64,000 nucleotides of DNA, taken from NCBI RefSeq assembly GCF_005144865.1, contig NZ_SWFM01000008.1:28949-92948 (forward strand), written 5' to 3'. Position 1 is the first letter of the stretch; each line of letters opens with the position of its first letter. The notes under the pieces were generated by a model, which saw nothing but the letters and a program-made list of their open reading frames with translations, was not told the origin of the DNA and did no database searches. A program made the position numbers and the translations under genes. The DNA is from Guptibacillus hwajinpoensis. Its GTDB lineage: Bacteria > Bacillota > Bacilli > Bacillales > Guptibacillaceae. This document shows positions 1-10,693 of the stretch, in pieces.

Positions 1-792
1 TTAATGATGGTACGAAATGGACCTGGTAGTGGATTTGTGATGTGGGGCGTTACGATTGTTCTTGGTTTTTTGATTGCAGGTATTCCATCTCTTATTGCTT
101 CACTTACTTTTGGTCTTGGAGGCTTAACAGCGGGCTATCTTTACTATAGCCATAAATCAGCACTGGCTGTTTTAATTGGTAGTAGTGTAGCTTACGTAAT
201 TAGTCTTGTTCTTGTTTTTATCTCTAGTATTTTACTAATCGGCCAGAACCCAGCTGACCTTGCTGTGGAAATGCTTAATCAATCTATTCGTCAAGCTGAA
301 TCACTATCCAACGTACTCGGTCAAGATAGTAACCGGTTCGACCAATTATTGGAACAAGTTGGAGTGATTCGCTATCTTATTCCTACTGCTCTTGTTATGC
401 TTGGCGTTGCGATTGCCCTTATTTCTCAACTCATTTCTGTTCCGGTATTGAAGAGGGTTGGAGGCTTTAAGCCACCGGTATTTAAACCAATCCGAGAATG
501 GGCATTTCCGAAGAGTTTTTTATGGTATTATTTAGTTGTTACCATTCTAATGATGGTTGGATTAGAAGAAGGATCTACTGCTTTTGTTGCAGCCATTAAT
601 GTCTATTCTATTTTAAATGCTCTGATTTTTGTTCAGGGCCTTGCTGTTATTTACTTTTTTAGTCATCAGAAAGGTTGGCCACTTGTTGTGCCAATTCTAT
701 TAACTCTTCTTGGTTTCGCATTAACAACATTTGTTGTTATCATTGGGATTATTGATCTCGGTTTTGAATTGCGTAGAAGAATGAAATCATAG
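1..792 (+). CDS. yybS: YybS-like DUF2232 membrane protein, 5' end cut by window
   Basis: Polytopic membrane protein of the DUF2232 (YybS) family. At least six hydrophobic segments are visible and the chain ends in a basic tail (RRRMKS). The reading frame is open to the first base. Compared with the roughly 310 residues usual for YybS, about 45-50 N-terminal residues are missing, so the true start lies upstream of the window. The gene stands directly before gdpP, as in other Bacillaceae, with 15 bases between them, so the two are probably cotranscribed. The biochemical function is unknown. The family call rests on hydrophobic profile and conserved position. Confidence 0.8.
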   Translation, partial: LMMVRNGPGSGFVMWGVTIVLGFLIAGIPSLIASLTFGLGGLTAGYLYYSHKSALAVLIGSSVAYVISLVLVFISSILLIGQNPADLAVEMLNQSIRQAESLSNVLGQDSNRFDQLLEQVGVIRYLIPTALVMLGVAIALISQLISVPVLKRVGGFKPPVFKPIREWAFPKSFLWYYLVVTILMMVGLEEGSTAFVAAINVYSILNALIFVQGLAVIYFFSHQKGWPLVVPILLTLLGFALTTFVVIIGIIDLGFELRRRMKS

Positions 793-807
793 GTAGGAGC
801 TGAAAAT

Positions 808-2784
808 ATGCCAAAGTTTTTAACGAAACGGTGGCATGGTTATCATGTGGTAGCCTTGTTCGTCATTTCCATCCTGTTTATCGGCATCATCACCTATTAC
901 AATTGGATACTTGGTATCGGGAGCGTATTGGTCATGACGCTTCTTGTTTATACAGCTGTTAGGGCTGAGTCTACTTTTCAGGACGCCCTTCGAGACTATG
1001 TCTCGACCCTTTCTCATCGTGTTAAAAAGGTAGGGGACGAAGCCCTTATGGAAATGCCGATAGGGATCCTGCTGTATGATGAGGAATATCACATTGAGTG
1101 GACCAACCCATTTTTACCAACTATGATTGAGAAAGAACAGTTGATTGGGCATTCTTTGAATGATATTTCCGAGAAAATTATCCCGTTTGTTAAATCAGAA
1201 GCAAACGAAGAAATACTAACGATTAATGATCGTAAGTACAAGACTTATTTTAAACAGGAAGAGCGACTTCTTTATTTCTTTGATGTGAGTGAAAAAGTTG
1301 AGATTCAGCGCCTTTACAATGAGGAAAAAACGGTAGTTGGCATTATTTACCTTGATAATTATGAAGAGGTGACGCAAGGACTTGGTGACCAAGTGCGAAG
1401 TAATCTTAATAGCTCAGTAACGTCCATTCTAAATAATTGGGCAGATGAGCAGGGGGTTTTCTTGAAACGTAGTTCCTCAGAGAAATTCTTCGCTGTTCTA
1501 AATCAAAAAATTCTTCATGAACTTGAGAAAAATAAATTTTCAATTCTTGACGAAGTTCGTGAGGCAACTTCAAAAGAAAATATTTCAATTACGCTAAGTA
1601 TCGGTATTGGAAGTGGTCATAGTACGCTTACTGAACTAGGCCAACTTGCACAGTCTAGTCTAGACCTAGCACTTGGACGAGGTGGCGACCAGGTTGCAAT
1701 TAAGCAAACAACCGGTAAGGTGAAGTTCTATGGCGGGAAAACAAATCCAATCGAAAAGCGTACAAGAGTTAGAGCGCGAGTTATCTCTCATGCTTTAAGG
1801 GAACTTGTACTCGATAGTGATCAGGTTATTATAATGGGGCACAAAAACCCTGATATGGATTCCATTGGTGCATCGATTGGTATTTTGAAAGTAGCTCAGG
1901 CAAATGGCAAGGAAGGTTCTATTGTTTACGATCAAAATCAAAAAACGAGTGGTGTATCACGATTAATGGAGGAAATTGAGGGGAATGAGCAGCTATGGGC
2001 TCGTTTCATCGATCCTGAGGATGCCATTGAAAGTTGTACTCCTAACACTCTTCTCGTGGTTGTTGATACGCATAAACCTTCACTTGTTATGGAGGAACGA
2101 CTTCTACAAAAGCTTGATCACGTGGTCGTAATTGATCACCATAGGCGTGGAGAAGAATTTATTAAGGATCCGGTTCTTGTATACATGGAGCCCTATGCAT
2201 CATCTACTGCAGAACTTGTTACTGAACTCTTTGAATATCAACCGAAACGGCTTAAAATGGACATTATGGAAGCGACAGCTTTATTGGCTGGTATTATTGT
2301 TGATACAAAAAGCTTCACGCTTAGGACAGGCTCAAGGACGTTTGACGCGGCTTCCTATTTAAGGGCGCACGGTGCAGATACCGTTCTTGTACAGGAGTTC
2401 CTTCGTGAAGATATAGAGCAGTATATTCGTCGAGCAAGAATAATTGAAAAAGCCCATATTTATCGTAACGGAATTGCGATTGCGCTAGGCGAGAAAGACC
2501 AAACTTACGATCAGGTTCTAATTGCGCAAGCTGCAGACACATTGTTATCTATGAGCGGCGTTATTGCATCATTTGTTATTTCCAAGCGAACTGATGGTAA
2601 AATCAGCATTAGTGCAAGGTCTCTTGGAGAAGTGAATGTACAGATTATCATGGAAGGTCTCAATGGTGGTGGGCATTTAACAAATGCAGCAACACAAATT
2701 GATTCGGGTTCCATTGAAGAAGCTGAAACTTTACTTAAAGAAACGATCGATGATTATTTAGAAGGGGGAGAAGAAGAATCATGA
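808..2784 (+). CDS. gdpP: Cyclic-di-AMP phosphodiesterase GdpP
   Basis: Membrane-bound phosphodiesterase that hydrolyses the second messenger c-di-AMP to pApA and so affects cell-wall and potassium homeostasis. Seen in order: two transmembrane helices (about residues 12-52), a PAS-like domain (about 80-165), a degenerate GGDEF domain (about 170-300), then a DHH/DHHA1 module. Catalytic DHH-family motifs are present: GHKNPDMDS near residue 344 and VVIDHH near 442, with a C-terminal GGGH. The 658-residue length fits the family. Start is an ATG after GTAGGAGC. The stop overlaps the rplI start (ATGA), indicating translational coupling, the usual arrangement in Bacillus. Confidence 0.95.
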   Translation: MPKFLTKRWHGYHVVALFVISILFIGIITYYNWILGIGSVLVMTLLVYTAVRAESTFQDALRDYVSTLSHRVKKVGDEALMEMPIGILLYDEEYHIEWTNPFLPTMIEKEQLIGHSLNDISEKIIPFVKSEANEEILTINDRKYKTYFKQEERLLYFFDVSEKVEIQRLYNEEKTVVGIIYLDNYEEVTQGLGDQVRSNLNSSVTSILNNWADEQGVFLKRSSSEKFFAVLNQKILHELEKNKFSILDEVREATSKENISITLSIGIGSGHSTLTELGQLAQSSLDLALGRGGDQVAIKQTTGKVKFYGGKTNPIEKRTRVRARVISHALRELVLDSDQVIIMGHKNPDMDSIGASIGILKVAQANGKEGSIVYDQNQKTSGVSRLMEEIEGNEQLWARFIDPEDAIESCTPNTLLVVVDTHKPSLVMEERLLQKLDHVVVIDHHRRGEEFIKDPVLVYMEPYASSTAELVTELFEYQPKRLKMDIMEATALLAGIIVDTKSFTLRTGSRTFDAASYLRAHGADTVLVQEFLREDIEQYIRRARIIEKAHIYRNGIAIALGEKDQTYDQVLIAQAADTLLSMSGVIASFVISKRTDGKISISARSLGEVNVQIIMEGLNGGGHLTNAATQIDSGSIEEAETLLKETIDDYLEGGEEES

Positions 2785-3224
2785 AAGTGATTTTCTTAGA
2801 AGATGTAAAAGGTAAAGGCAAAAAAGGTGAAGTGAAGAATGTAGCGGACGGCTATGCACGAAATCACCTGCTAAAGAATAATCTTGCTGTTGAAGCTAAT
2901 AATGCAAATATGAAGACATTGAAGGCGAAACAGAAGAGCGATGATAAAAAAGCTCAGCAAGAGCTTGATGAAGCAAATGCGCTTAAAGAAACGATTGAAA
3001 GTCTTGAAGTAGAACTTCAAACAAAATCTGGTGAAGGTGGTCGTCTTTTCGGCTCTATTACAAGCAAGAACATTGCTGAAGAGCTTAAAAAGAAGGACAT
3101 CAAAGTAGATAAGCGTAAAATTGAACTTGATGAACCAATCCGTTCCCTTGGTTACACAGATGTACCGATTAAATTGCACCATGATGTAACAGCAACAGTT
3201 AAAGTACATGTGGTAGAGCAATAG
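2781..3224 (+). CDS. rplI: 50S ribosomal protein L9
   Basis: Large-subunit ribosomal protein that binds 23S rRNA and helps keep reading frame. The 147-residue product begins [18 protein letters not shown], the diagnostic L9 N-terminal domain with its YARNHL motif. It continues with a long lysine/glutamate-rich connecting helix (about residues 41-75) and a C-terminal domain with GGRLFGSIT. The start ATG overlaps the gdpP stop by four bases, with a GGGGGAGAAG binding site inside gdpP. The next gene, dnaC, follows after 48 bases, which matches the conserved Bacillus order. Confidence 0.98.
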   Translation: MKVIFLEDVKGKGKKGEVKNVADGYARNHLLKNNLAVEANNANMKTLKAKQKSDDKKAQQELDEANALKETIESLEVELQTKSGEGGRLFGSITSKNIAEELKKKDIKVDKRKIELDEPIRSLGYTDVPIKLHHDVTATVKVHVVEQ

Positions 3225-3272
3225 TAGGTAATCACGGGTGGAAAATAGCGAAATACTCAGGGGGAAAACAAC

Positions 3273-4634
3273 ATGAGTGATCTATTTGCTGATCGTACGC
3301 CACCTCAGAATATTGAAGCTGAACAGGCAGTAATTGGTGCTGTTTTCTTAGAAATAGATGCCCTTACTACAGCAACGGAAGTCCTTCAGCCAGATGACTT
3401 TTATCGTGCTGCCCATCAGAAGATCTTCTCTGTGATGATTGAACTCTCTGAGAAAGGCGAGCCTGTTGATCTGGTCACTGTGACGTCAGAACTCCAGGAT
3501 CGCAAACTTCTCGAGGAAATTGGCGGGGTGTCATATCTAAGTGATCTAGCTAATTCAGTACCAACGGCTGCCAATGTCGAGTATTATTCAAAAATTGTTG
3601 AAGAGAAATCAATATTAAGACGTTTGATACGTGCAGCAACCGATATCGCTTCTGATGGATATGCGAAAGAGAATGAGATCGAGAATCTTCTTTCAGAAGC
3701 CGAGAAATCCATTATGGAGGTTTCTCAGCGCAAGAACACAGGTGCATTTATTTCCATTAAAGATGTTCTTGTAACTGCCTATGATAATATTGAATTGCTA
3801 CAGAACAGTACGGAAGATATCACAGGTATCCCAACAGGCTTTTCTGAGCTTGATCGTATGACGGCAGGCTTCCAGCGAAATGACTTGATCATCGTAGCGG
3901 CACGACCATCAGTAGGTAAAACGGCTTTTGCCCTTAACATTGCTCAAAACGTCGCTACGAAGACGGATGAGAACGTTGCGATCTTTAGTCTTGAGATGGG
4001 TGCAGAACAGCTTGTTATGCGTATGCTTTGTGCTGAAGGGAACATTGATGCCCAACGTCTACGTACAGGTGGATTGACAGGAGATGACTGGCAGAAGCTA
4101 ACGATGGCTATGGGTAGTCTCTCGAATGCAGGTATTTATATTGATGATACACCTGGTATTCGAGTGGGTGATATTCGTGCTAAGTGTAGACGTTTAAAGC
4201 AAGAAAAAGGTCTTGGCATGATTCTTATTGACTATATGCAACTTATCCGAGGAAACGGATCTGGGGAGAACAGACAACAGGAAGTTTCCGAAATATCAAG
4301 GTCTTTAAAAGGGATTGCACGTGAGCTTGAAGTACCTCTCATTTCTCTTTCACAGCTCTCGCGTGGGGTTGAGTCAAGACAGGACAAACGGCCGATGATG
4401 TCTGACATACGTGAATCTGGAAGTATCGAGCAGGATGCTGATATCGTGGCATTCTTGTACCGAGATGATTATTACGATAAAGAATCAGAGAATAAAAACA
4501 TTATTGAAATAATTATTGCGAAGCAGCGTAATGGTCCAGTAGGGACGGTTGAGCTTGCCTTCGTTAAGGAATATAATAAGTTTGTTAATTTGGAGAGGCG
4601 TCATGACGAAAGTGACATGCCTCCAGGTGCTTAA
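3273..4634 (+). CDS. dnaC: Replicative DNA helicase (DnaB family)
   Basis: Hexameric 5'-3' helicase that unwinds the replication fork, called DnaC in Bacillus and DnaB elsewhere. An N-terminal primase-interacting domain (about residues 10-110) is followed by a RecA-like motor domain with Walker A ARPSVGKTAF (about 207-216), Walker B-like MILIDYMQLI and the LSQLSRGVESR region. The 453 residues are the usual length and no intein is present. Start ATG follows a GGGGG binding site. A strong terminator starts at the stop codon, so gdpP-rplI-dnaC probably ends here. Confidence 0.98.
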   Translation: MSDLFADRTPPQNIEAEQAVIGAVFLEIDALTTATEVLQPDDFYRAAHQKIFSVMIELSEKGEPVDLVTVTSELQDRKLLEEIGGVSYLSDLANSVPTAANVEYYSKIVEEKSILRRLIRAATDIASDGYAKENEIENLLSEAEKSIMEVSQRKNTGAFISIKDVLVTAYDNIELLQNSTEDITGIPTGFSELDRMTAGFQRNDLIIVAARPSVGKTAFALNIAQNVATKTDENVAIFSLEMGAEQLVMRMLCAEGNIDAQRLRTGGLTGDDWQKLTMAMGSLSNAGIYIDDTPGIRVGDIRAKCRRLKQEKGLGMILIDYMQLIRGNGSGENRQQEVSEISRSLKGIARELEVPLISLSQLSRGVESRQDKRPMMSDIRESGSIEQDADIVAFLYRDDYYDKESENKNIIEIIIAKQRNGPVGTVELAFVKEYNKFVNLERRHDESDMPPGA

Positions 4635-4660
4635 AAAAGCCTCAGTTTGAGGCTTTTTTT
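4635..4660 (+). terminator. Rho-independent terminator after dnaC
   Basis: Perfect stem AAGCCTC/GAGGCTT with a five-base loop and a run of Ts, directly after the dnaC stop. Confidence 0.9.
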
Positions 4661-4747
4661 GTTGGCTATACTGAGAAGAGCCCATTTTAGAATGCTCTTT
4701 TCTAAATGCTCTTTTTTAAAAGATTTTTCCAGAGAGAACACCACTTA

Positions 4748-4890
4748 GCTGATTGGAGCGGAAGGTCCTTTACTCCTGCGGAACTAGCGGGACAGGTGAG
4801 ACCCCACAGGAGCGCGTAAGCGACGAGGAGGCTCACCGCCCGCACCAAGGAAAGCAAGCATCTTGGAGCGCAAATCAACCTCTACTCTTA
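4748..4890. repeat. Bacillus-type dispersed repeat, copy 1
   Basis: GC-rich element starting GCTGATTGGAGCGG and containing the internal dyad CTCCTGCGG...CACAGGAG and the segment GAGGCTCACCGCCCG. A near-identical copy lies at 9588-9729, and two copies lacking the centre lie at 9782-9814 and 31630-31650. I recognise the type from intergenic regions of many Bacillaceae. No coding potential is seen. It fills much of the gap between dnaC and purA. Confidence 0.75.
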
Positions 4891-4960
4891 TAGCAACAAA
4901 TTATACAAAAAGAGCCTTTTAAAAAAGGTATTAATGCACTATTTTAATAAAACGACCCCC

Positions 4961-5006
4961 AAAATAACGAACGTATTTATATTTATATATATTATTGTTC
5001 GGGTTT
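4961..5006 (+). promoter_or_regulatory. Pair of inverted PurBoxes (PurR operator) of purA
   Basis: The left box has CGAAC at 4968-4972. The right box, read on the minus strand, is AAACCCGAACAAT (4994-5006) and matches the Bacillus PurBox consensus AWWWCCGAACWWT. The two boxes face each other across an AT-rich spacer, as at known PurR operators. This predicts repression of purA by PurR when PRPP is low. Confidence 0.8.
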
Positions 5007-5007
5007 G

Positions 5008-5036
5008 TTGACTTAAGGGGATCGAATTGGTACACT
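5008..5036 (+). promoter_or_regulatory. SigA-type promoter of purA
   Basis: TTGACT at 5008-5013, a 17-base spacer and TACACT at 5031-5036. It sits directly after the right PurBox, so bound PurR would overlap RNA polymerase. Upstream of it, apart from the repeat, nothing else is recognised in this gap. Confidence 0.65.
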
Positions 5037-5053
5037 TACTCTGGGTTTTTTAA

Positions 5054-6394
<1,341 letters not shown>

Positions 6395-6398
6395 TACG

Positions 6399-6429
6399 AA
6401 ACGGCAGGTAATTACCTGCCGTTTTTTTT
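6399..6429 (+). terminator. Terminator after purA
   Basis: Perfect stem ACGGCAGGT/ACCTGCCGT around AATT, followed by a T run. Confidence 0.9.
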
Positions 6430-6518
6430 ATTGAATTGATGTTGGAAAATTCTGCAGAAAAGTACGGTTTGTGGTAAACTTGGACTATCAAAATGTTATG
6501 CTTTGATGAGGTGTTTGT

Positions 6519-6956
6519 ATGAGTCGGAATAAAAGACAGGTCTTTCGTCAACAGCTCGATGTGCCACTTGCTGCAAGGATGAGAGTCGTAGAAAAATCGT
6601 CACCAGTTGAATTGGAATTCAATCACAAAATTTATATTCATGATATTGGACTAGAAGGCCTTGGATTTTCTGTTGACCTGGAAGTACCGATGCATACAGA
6701 TATGGAATTTGCGATAAAACTGAACGACGAGCCCTTTCACATTAAGGGTGAAGTTGTTTGGGGGAAGCCAAACGATCCTAATGATCCTAATACAAGAGCT
6801 AGCCATTTTTTCGGTGTGAAATTTTATCTTAAAACAGATAAAGAATCTTCCCTTATCTTTCAAGAAGTAAATCGCTTTGCAATTAAACGTCATCGACGCA
6901 AGCAAGAAATTCGAGAAATGATGAAAGAGCGGCTAAAAAAACAGGCAGAGGGGTAA
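6519..6956 (+). CDS. PilZ-domain protein
   Basis: 145-residue soluble protein with a PilZ fold, the usual c-di-GMP receptor domain. The N-terminal arginine motif RQVFR (residues 6-10) and the later DIGLEGLGF block correspond to the RxxxR and D/NxSxxG ligand motifs. The serine of the second motif is replaced by glycine, so nucleotide binding is uncertain. The C-terminal tail (about 120-145) is highly basic and probably helical. Start ATG follows TGAGGTG. The gene stands alone between purA and the tRNA cluster, and its partner is unknown. Confidence 0.75.
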   Translation: MSRNKRQVFRQQLDVPLAARMRVVEKSSPVELEFNHKIYIHDIGLEGLGFSVDLEVPMHTDMEFAIKLNDEPFHIKGEVVWGKPNDPNDPNTRASHFFGVKFYLKTDKESSLIFQEVNRFAIKRHRRKQEIREMMKERLKKQAEG

Positions 6957-7013
6957 ATTAACATCAGCTTCGTTTATCTCTCACTTGTTTTTTTATTTTA
7001 TTTAAAACAAACC

Positions 7014-7042
7014 TTGCTTTTTCCGAAAAGCAGTGATAAGAT
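7014..7042 (+). promoter_or_regulatory. Promoter of the tRNA cluster
   Basis: TTGCTT at 7014-7019, a 17-base spacer and TAAGAT at 7037-7042, ending 32 bases before tRNA-Lys. Confidence 0.55.
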
Positions 7043-7074
7043 AAGTCTTGTCGTCGTTACAAGACATATATGAC

Positions 7075-7150
7075 GAGCCATTAGCTCAGTTGGTAGAGCA
7101 TCTGACTTTTAATCAGAGGGTCGAAGGTTCGAGTCCTTCATGGCTCACCA
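7075..7150 (+). tRNA. tRNA-Lys (TTT)
   Basis: Full cloverleaf: acceptor GAGCCAT/ATGGCTC, anticodon stem TCTGA/TCAGA enclosing CTTTTAA, T-arm GTTCGAGTC, and CCA encoded. Confidence 0.97.
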
Positions 7151-7169
7151 TTTTCTTTCAAAGAAGAAG

Positions 7170-7202
7170 ATGAATTCATTCACATTGTCGCGGGGTGGAG
7201 CA
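7170..7202 (+). repeat. Partial duplicate of the tRNA-fMet 5' region
   Basis: Thirty-three bases identical to 7312-7344, made of the leader ATGAATTCATTCACATTGT plus the first 14 bases of tRNA-fMet (CGCGGGGTGGAGCA). The rest of the tRNA is missing here. It looks like a truncated tandem duplication or a tRNA fragment left by recombination. Confidence 0.8.
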
Positions 7203-7330
7203 ACGAGCGTTACATCATTGAAACAACAACGAGTTGTTTCGACGGATACGCATCAAAGCATAACCTTGTAGAGGAAGAAACAGTGCACTGCATTAAAGAA
7301 GCAGGCACAGCATGAATTCATTCACATTGT

Positions 7331-7411
<81 letters not shown>

Positions 7412-7539
7412 AAAAAATTTAGCTACGTCGAATAATCTTCTTCGTTAAATTTTAATCGGGGTCCCTTTAGGGGCAACCTAAACTCACAGCTAGATATCAT
7501 TCCTTTCTAACGTTAGTGAGCGAAATACACTTACATACT

Positions 7540-7615
7540 GGTCTCGTGGTGTAGCGGTTAACATGCCTGCCTGTCACGCAGGAGATCGCGGGTTCGATTC
7601 CCGTCGAGACCGCCA
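7540..7615 (+). tRNA. tRNA-Asp (GTC)
   Basis: Acceptor GGTCTCG/CGAGACC, anticodon stem CCTGC/GCAGG around CTGTCAC, and CCA encoded. The gap before it (7408-7539) holds no recognised gene. Confidence 0.96.
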
Positions 7616-7619
7616 TATT

Positions 7620-7692
7620 GGCTCTGTAGCTCAGTCGGTAGAGCAGTGGACTGAAAATCCACGTGTCGGCGGTTCGATTCCGTCCGGAGCCA
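7620..7692 (+). tRNA. tRNA-Phe (GAA)
   Basis: Acceptor GGCTCTG/CGGAGCC, anticodon stem GTGGA/TCCAC around CTGAAAA. The terminal CCA is not encoded. Last tRNA of the cluster. Confidence 0.95.
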
Positions 7693-7700
7693 CTTACGAT

Positions 7701-7733
7701 AAAGCATATTTCCTTCGGGAAATATGCTTTTTT
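7701..7733 (+). terminator. Terminator of the tRNA cluster
   Basis: Stem AAAGCATATTTCC/GGAAATATGCTTT with a TTCG loop and T run, nine bases after tRNA-Phe. Confidence 0.9.
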
Positions 7734-7918
7734 GTTGTATCAGAATACCACGGGATGAAGAACATTCCAATTTCTTACCATGGTCTGCCATGATCGTGAC
7801 AAAAAGACTACATTTTTGTTACAAGTTGAGTATTTGTACCCGTGTAGCTTTGGTTCTATGATAAAGTGCAAAAAGTGAGTTTAAAAAGTGCGTTTTAGCT
7901 ATTTCAGGAGGAAGCAGT

Positions 7919-9319
7919 ATGCGAAGATTTAAAGTCCGTCGTCTCTTTCAACTATCAATTATCTTAACGAGCGTTAGCACGCTTTTATGGATAGAACCAG
8001 CTGGGGCTTCGGTGCATAATTTAATGAAGCCTGTTTATCACGTTTATATAGATGGTGAAGATATTGGTACAGTCGATCAGGAAGAAACGTTAAATGAAAA
8101 TATAGATAAATTAAAGAAAGATCAGAACGTTAAAGGGATAGCGCTAACCGTTGAAAATGATGTGGAAGTCGTAGCAACCACCCAATTTCAATCCTCCTAT
8201 GATAATGAGGAAGCTCTTGATCGTTTAGACGAAGAATTAACGTTCGTTGCTGAAGGATATGAGCTATCATTTGATGATAAGAAGGTTGGCATTTTTGCTA
8301 GCGAGAAACAAGCAAAAGATGCTTTATGGAGTTATGCAAAGCCATTTCTATCTGAGAAAACAGTTCAAGAAATCGAAAGAACGACGAAAAACTTGTTGGC
8401 GACAGGTGAAGAGCGTCACCCTGCGGATTCATTAGAATACGAGGAAAACTTAAAGATTGAGAAGGTAGATTCAAGTCCTGAGGATGTGATCACGGAGGAT
8501 AATGGTGTCTCTAGACTTGTTAATGGATTTGAAGAAGAAGTGGAACATGAAGTAGAAGAGGACGAGTCTTTGAAAGATCTAGCTCATAAGTACGATATGG
8601 AAGAGGAAGATCTGTTGAAAAGAAATGATCTTTCGAAAGAAGAAGATATAACACAAGGTGATCAGCTTCAAGTATTGAAAGAGCAAGACTTTGTAACGGT
8701 AACTGAAATAATCGAATTAGATGAAGATGAAGAGATTGATTATGAGACGAAAACCAAGAAAAGCGATTCCCTTGAAAAAGGGAAGAAGAAAGTAACACAG
8801 CAAGGAGAAGTGGGAACGAAGTCTGTTACGTACGAAGTGAAACGTGAGAATGGAAAAGTTGTTGATAAGGACGTCATTGAGGAAGAAGTAATGAACGAAC
8901 CTATTACTGAAGTGGTATTAGTTGGTACGAAGGAAGTTACTTCTAAAGGTTCAGGATTTTTTGGATGGCCTGCTGTTGGCGGAACAATTACAAGTAAGCA
9001 GGGCGAGCGCTGGGGCTCTTTCCATAAAGGGATTGATATTGCAGGAGTATCTAACAAAACGATCCGTACAGTAGACAATGGAACGGTCACAGCTGCAGGA
9101 ACAAGAAGTGGTTATGGTAATCAAATTACAATAAGCCATAACAATGGTCTTAAGACGACGTATTCGCACCTTTCATCCATGTCTGTTTCGGTTGGAGATA
9201 CAGTCCAAAAAGGAGATAAAATCGGAGTAATGGGTACAACAGGTAATTCAACAGGTATTCACCTTCACTTCGAAGTTTATAAAAATGGAAAACTCCAAAA
9301 CCCAATGAAATACCTATAG
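7919..9319 (+). CDS. Secreted LysM/G5/M23 cell-wall peptidase
   Basis: Predicted exported peptidoglycan endopeptidase of 466 residues. A basic N-terminus and hydrophobic stretch ending PAGA (about 1-30) make a signal peptide. The middle is acidic, with a LysM-like segment near 210-262 and a G5-like domain near 265-345. The C-terminal domain (about 355-466) is peptidase M23, with the zinc-binding FHKGIDIAG and HLHFEV motifs. Start ATG follows AGGAGG. It lies just upstream of walRK, whose regulon controls wall hydrolases in Bacillus, so WalR control is plausible but I did not identify a WalR box. Confidence 0.88.
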   Translation: MRRFKVRRLFQLSIILTSVSTLLWIEPAGASVHNLMKPVYHVYIDGEDIGTVDQEETLNENIDKLKKDQNVKGIALTVENDVEVVATTQFQSSYDNEEALDRLDEELTFVAEGYELSFDDKKVGIFASEKQAKDALWSYAKPFLSEKTVQEIERTTKNLLATGEERHPADSLEYEENLKIEKVDSSPEDVITEDNGVSRLVNGFEEEVEHEVEEDESLKDLAHKYDMEEEDLLKRNDLSKEEDITQGDQLQVLKEQDFVTVTEIIELDEDEEIDYETKTKKSDSLEKGKKKVTQQGEVGTKSVTYEVKRENGKVVDKDVIEEEVMNEPITEVVLVGTKEVTSKGSGFFGWPAVGGTITSKQGERWGSFHKGIDIAGVSNKTIRTVDNGTVTAAGTRSGYGNQITISHNNGLKTTYSHLSSMSVSVGDTVQKGDKIGVMGTTGNSTGIHLHFEVYKNGKLQNPMKYL

Positions 9320-9324
9320 CACAT

Positions 9325-9355
9325 AACCTTCAGTTCACACTGAAGGTTTTCTTTT
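9325..9355 (+). terminator. Terminator after the M23 peptidase
   Basis: Stem AACCTTCAG/CTGAAGGTT with a six-base loop, followed by TTCTTTT. Confidence 0.85.
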
Positions 9356-9360
9356 ATTTT

Positions 9361-9502
9361 GGCTATGTTAAAGAACAGTGTTGATTTTTGGTTCATTTAC
9401 GCGCCGTGGTGACCCTTTCAGCGAGCTGAAAGGCGAGTGAAACTGAGGTTTCACTCGAATGAGCCAAAAATCGAGAAATAAACAATATGATCTAACATAA
9501 CC
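9361..9502. repeat. 142-bp palindromic element with two internal hairpins
   Basis: Outer arms GGCTATGTTA and TAACATAACC. Inside them GATTTTTGGTTCATT pairs with AATGAGCCAAAAATC. The core holds two perfect hairpins, CCTTTCAGC/GCTGAAAGG and AGTGAAAC/GTTTCACT. No coding potential. It looks like a MITE-like or REP-type unit. Confidence 0.7.
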
Positions 9503-9587
9503 TTATTGTTAGTAAAAAATGTAGCTTCACTTTTAGGTTTTTCTAAAAAATTTTACTTTGAAAGAATTTTGTTTTAATAACCAGACT

Positions 9588-9729
9588 TAGCTAATTGGAG
9601 CGTAAGGATGATCGACTCCTGCGGGACTAGCGGGACAGGTGAGACCCCACAGGAGCGTTAGCGACGAGGAGGCTCACCGCCCGCCCCGCGGAAAGCGAGC
9701 ATCCTGGAGCGGAAATTCACTCACTCTTA
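9588..9729. repeat. Bacillus-type dispersed repeat, copy 2
   Basis: Nearly identical to 4748-4890, including ACTCCTGCGG, GGGACAGGTGAGACCCCACA and GAGGCTCACCGCCCG. Together with the palindrome at 9361 and the remnant at 9782 it fills the 660-base gap before walR. Confidence 0.8.
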
Positions 9730-9781
9730 TAAAAAAGATCCTTTTTGTGTTGAAAAAGGTTTTGGACAGAAGCCAAACTTT

Positions 9782-9814
9782 GCTGATTGAAGCGGAAATC
9801 AACCACTGCACTTA
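9782..9814. repeat. Internally deleted remnant of the dispersed repeat
   Basis: Carries the left end GCTGATTGAAGCGG joined directly to the right end AAATCAACCACTGCACTTA. The GC-rich centre found in the two full copies is absent. Confidence 0.6.
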
Positions 9815-9978
9815 TTGAGACAATCTCAACCAAAAAGTTTTTGCTTTATAAGTTAAGGGAACGACTGTATGGGAAGATCATAAATAAAACCTACATAATA
9901 TGATAAAATAGACTGAAAGATGCATGATTAATTTCAACGTTTAACTGATATTGTCATATCAAAGAAGGAGCGTTTTAA

Positions 9979-10686
9979 ATGGACAAGAAAATCCTTGTTG
10001 TAGATGATGAAAAACCAATTGCAGATATACTGCAATTTAATCTTGAGAAGGAAGGCTTTACGGTTGTTTGTGCTTATGATGGTGATGAAGCGATTGCGAA
10101 AGTAGAAGAAGAGAAACCCGATATGATTCTTCTTGATATTATGCTTCCTCAGCGTGATGGTATGGAGGTTTGCCGTGAAGTTCGAAAGAAGTATGAGATG
10201 CCTATTATTATGCTAACAGCAAAGGATTCTGAAATCGATAAAGTTCTTGGACTTGAACTTGGTGCAGATGATTATGTAACTAAACCTTTTAGCACGCGTG
10301 AGCTTATTGCACGCGTTAAGGCAAATTTAAGACGTCGCCAGCAAGAGCCTGAGAAGGAATCAACAACGAATTCATTGATTAAAGTAGGAGCATTGACGAT
10401 TCATCCGGATGCGTATTTAGTTACGAAGAGAGAAGAATCAATTGAGCTTACACATAGAGAGTTTGAATTACTTCATTACTTATCCAAACACATAGGTCAG
10501 GTAATGACACGCGAACACCTTCTTCAAACGGTCTGGGGATATGACTACTTTGGTGACGTGAGAACGGTAGATGTGACGGTTCGTAGACTGCGCGAGAAGG
10601 TTGAGGATAACCCAAGCCATCCGACGTGGATTATTACAAGACGTGGTGTAGGTTATTACATGCGTGAACCGGAACAGGAGCAGTAA
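9979..10686 (+). CDS. walR: Response regulator WalR
   Basis: DNA-binding half of the essential WalRK two-component system, which controls cell-wall hydrolases. Receiver domain (about residues 1-120) with acidic pocket D9-D10, phosphoacceptor D53 (LLDIMLP) and K near 102 (VTKPFS). The C-terminal OmpR-type winged helix (about 132-232) includes [14 protein letters not shown]. The 235-residue length is standard. Start ATG follows AAGGAG. First gene of the walRKHIJ-htrA operon. Confidence 0.98.
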   Translation: MDKKILVVDDEKPIADILQFNLEKEGFTVVCAYDGDEAIAKVEEEKPDMILLDIMLPQRDGMEVCREVRKKYEMPIIMLTAKDSEIDKVLGLELGADDYVTKPFSTRELIARVKANLRRRQQEPEKESTTNSLIKVGALTIHPDAYLVTKREESIELTHREFELLHYLSKHIGQVMTREHLLQTVWGYDYFGDVRTVDVTVRRLREKVEDNPSHPTWIITRRGVGYYMREPEQEQ

Positions 10687-10693
10687 GGCTTAA

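Noticed and set aside
7558..7793. Reading frames on both strands across the tRNA-Asp and tRNA-Phe genes
   Set aside because: They translate tRNA sequence (for example HAGDRGFDSRRD) and have no binding site; a typical artefact.
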